NCBI GenBank assembly: GCA_020633075.1
Contig: JACKEI010000007.1
Span: 62,001 to 126,000, forward strand
Origin: Sandaracinaceae bacterium
Lineage (GTDB): Bacteria > Myxococcota_A > Polyangia > Polyangiales > Houyiibacteriaceae
Length of the DNA stretch: 64,000 bases
Direction: 5' to 3'
The position numbers were made by a program, and so were the translations under genes. Below the pieces are notes generated by a model. That model worked only from the letters and a program-made list of their open reading frames with translations, ran no database searches and was not told the origin of the DNA. How positions within the stretch are numbered: position 1 is the stretch's first letter; every line of letters starts with the position of its first letter. Of this stretch, positions 58,765 through 64,000 are shown in pieces.

Positions 58765-59013
58765 GCCCAGCTGTCCCGCCAGCAGCTGCAGCCGGGCGTC
58801 GCGAGCCCCCGGCAGCGCACGCAAGAAGGCCAGCGCGTCGCTCTCGCAGCTGCGCGTGGCGAGCGCCGCCAGGCTCGGCGAGACCCCCTCAGGCCCGGCG
58901 CCCCCAGGGTCGCACGACAAGCGAGCGGGAGGCGGGCGGTAGGGCGGACGCGAGCAGACATCAGGCCAGCAGGCCAGTTGACGCCTTCTCCGCCCGGCGT
59001 TCACGCTCCCCGC

Positions 59014-59352
59014 ATGAGCCGCTTCGCGCCCCTGCCCGAGCCCCCGTACTACGCCGTGATCTTCGCGAGCCAGGCCGCGCCGAGCGACTCCACCAGCGAC
59101 GACTACGGCGCCACGGCCGCGCGCATGGTGGCGCTGGCCGCGCAGCAACCCGGCTACCTGGGCGTGGAGTCCACGCGCGACGCGTCGGGCTTCGGCATCA
59201 CCGTCTCGTACTGGCGCGACGAGGCGTCCATCGCCGCGTGGAAGGCCGACCTGGAGCACGCCGCCGTGCGCGACGCAGGCCGCGAGCGCTTCTACGAGCG
59301 CTACACGCTGCGCGTGGCGAAGGTGGAGCGGGCCTACGGTTGGTCGCGCTGA
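59014..59352 (+). CDS. Antibiotic biosynthesis monooxygenase (ABM) family protein
   Basis: The 112-residue protein has the ferredoxin-like ABM fold. PEPPYYAVIFASQ is strand 1, followed by RMVALAAQQPGYLGVES, then GFGITVSYWRDEASIAAWKADLEH and a final strand, YTLRVAKVERAYGW. The last block (SYWRDEASIAAWK) is the family hallmark. Despite the name, members include cofactor-free quinone-forming oxygenases, haem-degrading enzymes and proteins of unknown role. The ATG at 59014 starts just before the first strand; an earlier GTG at 58978 adds an unsupported leader. It converges with the AurF-like gene, 6 bases apart. Confidence 0.85.
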   Translation: MSRFAPLPEPPYYAVIFASQAAPSDSTSDDYGATAARMVALAAQQPGYLGVESTRDASGFGITVSYWRDEASIAAWKADLEHAAVRDAGRERFYERYTLRVAKVERAYGWSR

Positions 59353-59358
59353 GCCGCG

Positions 59359-60261
59359 CTACAGCGCGGGCACTTCCGTGAGCAGCCCGCAGTCCACGAA
59401 CAGGCGCACCAGCTTGGCGCTGGCGGTGTTGCGCAGCAGCGCGCTGGCCGGGTGGGCCATGACCGCCGTGCGCAGCTTGAACGCGTCCGGCAGGCCCGCG
59501 TCGCGGTACATGCTGGGGTTGTAGAAGTCGGCCCAGCTGGCCTTCAAGTACTGCGCCAGCCACGTCTGCACGCGCGTGCGCACCTCGTCGTCCCACTGCT
59601 CGAGCCAGTGCGCGGAGAGCTCGCTCAGGTGCAGCCGCCCGAAGGCGATGTGCCGCGACTCGTCGCGGTGGTGCACGTCGTTCAGCTCGCGCGCGATGGG
59701 CTCGAGGCGCGCGTCGTTCATCATCTTGATGTTGTAGTAGTCGCCCAGCTCTTCCACCACGAGCGCCTTGCAGAAGAACATCACCTCTTCTTCGCCCTTG
59801 GCGTAGGTGCGCTCGAGCGCGACCTTCTTCTCCGGATAGACCTTGCCCACGTAGCGGTTCAGGAACATCCCGAACATCACCATGTGCTTGTTCTCTTCAT
59901 CCAGGAAGTGATGCAGGTACTCCGTGCCCTCGGGCGTGACGCGCTTCGAGTACAGGCGGTCGCTCAGCCCGGCCACCAAGGGGCGCTCTCCCTGCAGCGT
60001 GAGGCTGAAGAAGTTGGCGCACTCGTACAGCGACAGCCGCAGGCGCTGCTCCTCCGTGAGCGTGTCCCAGTACTCCGTGCCCCACACGCTCATCAGCTCC
60101 GGGGCCATGCAGTAGCGCTCGCCGCTCAGCGCCTCGGGCCAGGCGATGTCCGTGTACACGTTCCAGGCGCGCTCGCGCGACAGCTTGGTGAGGCGCACGG
60201 CCACCTCCGACGCGGACTTGGCGTGACGTGGCGTGCTGGGCGGGGGGCTTTCTGTCTGCAT
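59359..60261 (-). CDS. AurF-type di-iron oxygenase
   Basis: The 300-residue protein is a helical ferritin-like di-iron enzyme of the p-aminobenzoate N-oxygenase (AurF/CmlI) family. Metal ligands are visible in FLDEENKHMVMF (ExxH), VVEELGDYYN and HHRDESRHIAFG (Glu and two His). Characterised members oxidise amines to hydroxylamines or nitro groups on free or carrier-bound substrates, and others hydroxylate beta-carbons. Close to carrier, adenylation and formyltransferase genes, it could oxidise a bound amino acid, but the substrate is unknown. The ATG at 60261 was chosen; a GTG at 60276 is an alternative. It is 36 bases downstream of the GNAT-like gene on the same strand. Confidence 0.82.
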   Translation of the reverse strand: MQTESPPPSTPRHAKSASEVAVRLTKLSRERAWNVYTDIAWPEALSGERYCMAPELMSVWGTEYWDTLTEEQRLRLSLYECANFFSLTLQGERPLVAGLSDRLYSKRVTPEGTEYLHHFLDEENKHMVMFGMFLNRYVGKVYPEKKVALERTYAKGEEEVMFFCKALVVEELGDYYNIKMMNDARLEPIARELNDVHHRDESRHIAFGRLHLSELSAHWLEQWDDEVRTRVQTWLAQYLKASWADFYNPSMYRDAGLPDAFKLRTAVMAHPASALLRNTASAKLVRLFVDCGLLTEVPAL

Positions 60262-60297
60262 GGCGGGAGGTCTCACACGGTAGCAACGCGGGGGCGT

Positions 60298-61464
60298 TCA
60301 GAGCATCGGCCCGTGGCCGTCGAGGTTGGTGAGGAAGAGGCTGCGGCGCGTCTGCTCGAAAGGGGCCAGGAGGGCCTGCAGCTCTGGGGACGCGCAGAAG
60401 AGGCGCCGCCCGGGCAGCACCACGAAGCCGTTGTCCGCGTAGCTCTGCACCCAGCCCGGGTGCGACTGGTTGGCGGTGACCAGGTCCACGCCGAGCCCGC
60501 GCAGGTGCGTGAAGGCCGCGTGCAGGATCTCGCCCGCGTGCTCGGGCAGGCCGAAGCAGTCCGCGACCTGTCCCACGTGCAGCTCGCCGAAGCGTGCGTC
60601 CCCGGACAGCTCTTTGTGCACCACCACGGCCCAGCCCAGGGTCCGCCCCTCACGCGTGACGCGCAGCCGGATGGGCGCCGGCCACTCGAGGGTGCGGTGC
60701 TCGCGCGGCACCAGCGTGTTCATGGCCGCTGCGTCGCGCACCGCGATGGCGTCGTAGCGGTCCTTGGCGCGCTCCCAGAGCTCGTCCGCCCACGCGCCGA
60801 ACTCCGGCACCACGTGCGCCCGCGCCGTGAAGCGCTTGCCGGAGCGCGCCCGCAGCCCGGCGTGCAAGAGCCCGAAGCCCAGCGTGCCGAGCCCCGTCGC
60901 GGCCAGGATGTCTTGCCCCAGCGCGCGCCGCGGGTCCTTGCGCAGGTAGGCGTTCTTGCGCAGGAAGTTGGGCGCGCTGCACACCCGGAACACGAAGGGC
61001 GTGTCGTACAGCATCCAGCCCATCTTGGTGAGCAGCTTGACGATGGGCTCGTCCCCGCCGCCGTGACCCCAGCTGTAGAGCAGCGGCTGCTTCTTCTTCA
61101 TGTCGCGCAGCAGGCGCAGGCCCAGGGCCGCGTAGCGGTTGTCGATGGCGCCGAGCGACACCGGCCCCTGCCAGTCCGCCACCACGTGCTCTTGCCCGTG
61201 CACCCGCCACACCTGCGGCTTGAGCCCGTAGGCGCCCACGCAGCGCTCCTCCGCGGTGCCCGTCTCGCTGGACTCGGAGGCGGCTTGCTCGATGGCCAGG
61301 TGCAGCTCGCGCCACACGGGCTGGTCCTCGCGCTGCTTCGGGATCCACGCCGGCGTGGGGTCCACGTAGAAGCCCCACGGCGACTGCGCTGCGCGCAGCT
61401 CGGCGTTGAACGCCTCGACGAGCGGCTTCCGTGTCTCGCTGTGGGGGACTATCGCGATGGCCAT
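60298..61464 (-). CDS. GNAT-like acyltransferase family protein
   Basis: The 388-residue protein appears to have two halves. The N-terminal half contains DWQGPVSLGAIDNRYAALGLRLL and YSWGHGGGDEPIVKLLTKMGW, resembling the acetyl-CoA-site and end of a GNAT fold. The C-terminal half contains WAVVVHKELSGDARFGELHVG and then ILHAAFTHLRGLGVDLVTANQSH and YADNGFVVL, again a GNAT-like order. Tandem GNAT or FemAB-like proteins of this type occur in polysaccharide loci. The acyl or aminoacyl donor is unknown. It precedes the AurF-like gene on the minus strand and diverges from the 2OG oxygenase. Confidence 0.65.
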   Translation of the reverse strand: MAIAIVPHSETRKPLVEAFNAELRAAQSPWGFYVDPTPAWIPKQREDQPVWRELHLAIEQAASESSETGTAEERCVGAYGLKPQVWRVHGQEHVVADWQGPVSLGAIDNRYAALGLRLLRDMKKKQPLLYSWGHGGGDEPIVKLLTKMGWMLYDTPFVFRVCSAPNFLRKNAYLRKDPRRALGQDILAATGLGTLGFGLLHAGLRARSGKRFTARAHVVPEFGAWADELWERAKDRYDAIAVRDAAAMNTLVPREHRTLEWPAPIRLRVTREGRTLGWAVVVHKELSGDARFGELHVGQVADCFGLPEHAGEILHAAFTHLRGLGVDLVTANQSHPGWVQSYADNGFVVLPGRRLFCASPELQALLAPFEQTRRSLFLTNLDGHGPML

Positions 61465-61596
61465 GGGTGCACGTTGCCCTAGGGTCGACGACCATGTAGG
61501 GAAAGGTCAGTATGCGGCACACGCAGCCCCACGCCAGTAGCCGCTGTGCGTGACCGACCCCATGCCCCGCTCGTCACGACGTCCCTCGGAGCCCCC

Positions 61597-62409
61597 ATGC
61601 TGATCACGCCCCTCGACCGTGAGCGTCTGCGCGAGCAGTTCCTCACCGCCAAGCCCTTCCCACACGTGGTGTTGGACAACTTCCTGGACCCGGCCGCGGC
61701 CGCGCGCATCGCTTCGGCCTACCCCACCTTCGAGCAGGCGCGCGCCCTGGGCGACGAGTTCAAGGGCGTCAACGAGCACGGCAAGATCCAGGTCACGGAC
61801 GCTGCGCGCTTCCCGGCCGCCGTACAGGAGCTCAACGCGGCGCTGGGCTCGGCGGCCTTCCTGGCAGACCTCGCGTACATCACCGGCATCGAGGGCTTGC
61901 TCTACGACGCCAGCCTGGCCGGCGGCGGGATGCACGTGACGGGGCCGCGTGGGCGCTTGGACGTGCACGTGGACTTCAACTACCTCGCGTCGCAGAAGAC
62001 CTACCGGCGCCTCAACCTGCTGCTGTATCTGAACCCGGAGTGGGCGGACAGCTGGGGTGGCGGTGTGGAGCTCTGGGACGAGCGCGTGACCCGCTGTGAG
62101 CGCCGCGTCGCGCCCATCCTGAACCGCTGCGTGCTCTTCGAGACCAGCGAGCGCAGCTTCCACGGCGTGGAAGAGGTGCGCTGCCCGCCCGGCATGGTGC
62201 GGCAGTCGTTCGCGGTCTACTACTACACGGAGCAGCCCCCGGCGGACTACCGCGGCGTGGACCACACCACCATCTTTCGGGCCCGCCCCGACGAGAAGCT
62301 GAAGCGCTACGTGCTCATGCCGGCCGAGCGCGCGCTGCGCGAGGTCCGCGCCCAGGGGCAGCGCGTGCGTCGCGCCCGAGAGAAGCTCACGCGCCTGGTC
62401 GCGCGCTGA
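61597..62409 (+). CDS. 2-oxoglutarate/Fe(II)-dependent oxygenase
   Basis: The 270-residue protein has a double-stranded beta-helix with the facial triad His124 and Asp126 (LDVHVDFNY) and His189 (ERSFHGVEEV). Arg202, near RQSFAVYYYT, would bind 2-oxoglutarate. PFPHVVLDNFLDPA at the N-terminus and NLLLYLNPEW are characteristic of the group that hydroxylates prolyl or sugar/polyol substrates in EPS and rhamnan loci. The ATG at 61597 has GGAG 5 bases upstream (61588-61591), which decides the start over an in-frame GTG at 61546. Its 3' end overlaps the convergent M23 gene by 23 bases. Confidence 0.88.
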   Translation: MLITPLDRERLREQFLTAKPFPHVVLDNFLDPAAAARIASAYPTFEQARALGDEFKGVNEHGKIQVTDAARFPAAVQELNAALGSAAFLADLAYITGIEGLLYDASLAGGGMHVTGPRGRLDVHVDFNYLASQKTYRRLNLLLYLNPEWADSWGGGVELWDERVTRCERRVAPILNRCVLFETSERSFHGVEEVRCPPGMVRQSFAVYYYTEQPPADYRGVDHTTIFRARPDEKLKRYVLMPAERALREVRAQGQRVRRAREKLTRLVAR

Positions 62410-63403
62410 GGGCCGCACGCTCTCGCGGGACCTCGAACGCGACCCCGTCGTAGTCCTCCGCGAGGAAGGGGAGGGTCAGGCGCGACGCGCGCGGGTGCAC
62501 GGCTTGGTAGGGGCTGGGGCGCTCGCGGAAGCGGGTGGGGAAGTACGCCGAGTGGAAGAGGTACGTGACCGCCCGGGCGTCGAGGTCCGGCGCGGCCTCG
62601 ATCTCGCGGCGTGACTCGTCCGACAGGCAGGCCGCGAGCCCGCGGGCGATGGCGTCTTCGTTCCAGTCGGAGTCAGGCAGCGGCTCTCTGTCGGCTTCCG
62701 CGCGCGTGCCGAGGAAGGGCGCGGGCTCCGCACCGGCGAGCCACAGCGAGACCTCGCCGGGCGCGGCGAAGGGATCCACGTGGCGCCCGTTCAAGAAGAC
62801 GTTGAAGTGCACGTGCGGGATGCCCCAGGGAAAGCTCACCACGCCGTCGACGCCGCTGTAGCCCGACAGTGCGACGAGCTGCCCGCGCGACACACGCTCT
62901 CCGACGCGCACCAGCGCGCGTGAGAGGTGGTTGGCCCCCGTGACCAGACCGCCGCCGTGGTCGATGAAGACCTTCAGCCCGCCGCGGTGGAACTCGCTGG
63001 ACACGCGGCGCACCACGCCCGGAGCGCCGGCCACCACGCGCGTGCCGACGGGGGTCGCGAAGTCCGTGCCGTTGTGGCTGTCGTAGGTCATGCGCCCACC
63101 GCGGAAGTCACGCACCTGCGTCGCGCGCACGCTCCAGCCGTCCTCGGGGGGAGTCGGGGTGCGGTTGACCAGGTTCGAGATCAGCACGCGGCGACCGGCC
63201 GGCCGCTGCCCTGCCCAGACGCGCGGCCCCGGGACCCGCGCGAGCTGCTCGAGCGCGCTCACGCCCCACCTTGCCTTGGGCGTGTTGGAGTCGCCTCGCA
63301 GCATCACCCACATCTCGCGCACCCGCTGTCGCGCCGGGGTCAGCCCGAAGATCTCGGCGACGCGCAGCGGTGGTTTGGCCTCGTCCTCGGCGTTGGGGAC
63401 CAT
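62387..63403 (-). CDS. M23 (LytM-type) metallopeptidase domain protein
   Basis: The 338-residue protein carries an M23 domain at about residues 90-215. Zinc ligands are His110 and Asp114 (SHNGTDFATP) and His199 in PHVHFNVF, with His197 as the catalytic base. VIDHG-like FIDHGGGLVTGANHL and VSRGQLVALSGYSG fit the core. No clear signal peptide or transmembrane helix is present, which is unusual for a cell-wall endopeptidase; the extra 90-residue N-terminal and 120-residue C-terminal parts are unassigned. It could cleave peptidoglycan or glycine-rich peptides if exported by another route. It lies 83 bases downstream of the response regulator gene. Confidence 0.85.
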   Translation of the reverse strand: MVPNAEDEAKPPLRVAEIFGLTPARQRVREMWVMLRGDSNTPKARWGVSALEQLARVPGPRVWAGQRPAGRRVLISNLVNRTPTPPEDGWSVRATQVRDFRGGRMTYDSHNGTDFATPVGTRVVAGAPGVVRRVSSEFHRGGLKVFIDHGGGLVTGANHLSRALVRVGERVSRGQLVALSGYSGVDGVVSFPWGIPHVHFNVFLNGRHVDPFAAPGEVSLWLAGAEPAPFLGTRAEADREPLPDSDWNEDAIARGLAACLSDESRREIEAAPDLDARAVTYLFHSAYFPTRFRERPSPYQAVHPRASRLTLPFLAEDYDGVAFEVPRERAALSARPGA

Positions 63404-63486
63404 GCTCTCAGTCTACAATTATGGCACTGAGTGTCAATTGTGTGGGCGGGTCTCGAGCGGCGTCCAGCACCCAGCGCGCGTGCGCG

Positions 63487-63870
63487 TCAGCGCTTGAGCT
63501 TGAGCATGCGCATCGCCGCGCCGAGCTGGCGCGCGAGGGAGCCCAGGTTGCCCTTCTGGGTGAAGGCCCCGTCGAAGCCGTACTCCCGGTAGCGCGCCTC
63601 CTCCGCGGGGTCCGAGGTGTACATGTAGAACAGCGGCGGGGTGGCCATGCTCTCCACGGCAGCGCGCAGGTTCCCGAGGACCTGTCCGCCGTGCAGGCCG
63701 GGCATGTGCATGTCCAGGATCACGAGGTCGGCCCCGACCAACAAGCGCGCCGTGCCCACCGTCTGCGTGGTGGTCTTGATGGTGTAGCCCAGAGGCTCCA
63801 GCTCGGCGCGGATCTGCTCGAGGACGATCTCGCTGTCGTCGATGATGACGATGGTTCCTTTGCTGCTCAT
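63487..63870 (-). CDS. Single-domain response regulator
   Basis: The 127-residue CheY-like protein consists only of a receiver. It has the acidic pair in IIDDSE (Asp11, Asp12), phospho-acceptor Asp53 in LVILDMHMPG, Thr/Ser in MYTSD and Lys106 in FTQKGN. The ATG overlaps the stop of the upstream kinase gene by four bases, so it is coupled to that kinase. A diffusible phosphotransfer partner is the expected role. The first gene of the window is also a receiver protein, but it is a separate gene on the other strand. Confidence 0.9.
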   Translation of the reverse strand: MSSKGTIVIIDDSEIVLEQIRAELEPLGYTIKTTTQTVGTARLLVGADLVILDMHMPGLHGGQVLGNLRAAVESMATPPLFYMYTSDPAEEARYREYGFDGAFTQKGNLGSLARQLGAAMRMLKLKR

Positions 63871-64000
63871 GGGGCGCTTCTTTCGGACTGAATGATGGAG
63901 AACTGGGTCCCACGACCCAGCTCGGAGGTGACCAGCAGGCGGTAGCCCGCGCCGCTCAGGTCGGCGGCGACGGCGTCGAGACCCACTCCCTGGCCGCTGA
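63867..64000 (-). CDS. Histidine kinase C-terminal ATPase end, partial
   Basis: The minus-strand frame from 64000 to the TGA at 63867-63869 encodes 44 residues. It begins SGQGVGLDAVAADLSGAGYR and ends LVTSELGRGTQFSIIQSER plus three residues. SGQGVGLDAV is the G2-box region of a HATPase_c domain in the CheA-like style, and GRGTQF is the final strand. The rest of the protein is outside the window. It overlaps the single-domain response regulator gene (ATGA), so the two form a cognate pair. Confidence 0.8.
   Translation of the reverse strand, partial: SGQGVGLDAVAADLSGAGYRLLVTSELGRGTQFSIIQSERSAP

Overview
The window is GC-rich throughout with dense, often overlapping genes. It carries many lipoproteins, a GldA/F/G-like ABC cassette with a DUF4340 partner, an RRM protein with a glycine-rich tail, and large mixed NRPS/PKS and exopolysaccharide genes. 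This combination suggests a Gram-negative myxobacterium-like organism (Myxococcota). That is inference from gene content and composition; no rRNA or tRNA gene was recognised to confirm it.

Layout. 1-4.7 kb (+): end of a response regulator, Lnt, a RecQ-family helicase and an RRM protein closed by an intrinsic terminator. 4.8-10.3 kb: a GT-C membrane glycosyltransferase, a small exported protein, NnrS, and a translationally coupled MbnP-MbnH pair. 10.6-15.1 kb (-): ABC ATPase, permease, GldG-like protein and DUF4340 protein in one operon. 15.4-22.2 kb: a lipoprotein, a membrane protein, a KtrB/KtrA potassium uptake pair with a HAMP-type membrane protein, and a Na/Pi cotransporter.

22.2-62.4 kb is an accessory biosynthetic region. 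Two divergent operons start from about 32.4 kb. The minus operon runs: initiating sugar-phosphate transferase, SGNH-like protein, single-module type I PKS (KS-AT-KR-DH-ACP-TE), family 2 glycosyltransferase. The plus operon runs: polysaccharide export lipoprotein, an NRPS with formyltransferase, split adenylation domain with inserted luciferase-like monooxygenase and carrier domain, Wzz-like protein, Alg14/Alg13-like glycosyltransferase pair, a secreted lipoprotein of unknown family, and a membrane acyltransferase. A third minus operon (57.5 to 49.9 kb) runs: stand-alone carrier protein, stand-alone adenylating enzyme, polysaccharide deacetylase, glycosyltransferase, a fused Gfo/Idh/MocA-SDR protein, glycosyltransferase. 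A second SGNH-like paralogue follows. Nearby lie an AurF-type di-iron oxygenase, a GNAT-like protein and a 2OG-Fe(II) oxygenase. The interleaving of assembly-line enzymes with polysaccharide initiation, chain-length and export genes suggests that a surface polysaccharide is decorated with, or made together with, a formylated/oxidised aminoacyl and a polyketide group. No Wzx flippase or Wzy polymerase was recognised. A decayed GT-C gene sits at 43.6-44.4 kb. The kelch lipoprotein, TPR protein and PhnA at 44.5-48.8 kb look like passengers.

62.4-64 kb (-): an M23 peptidase, a response regulator and the end of a histidine kinase.
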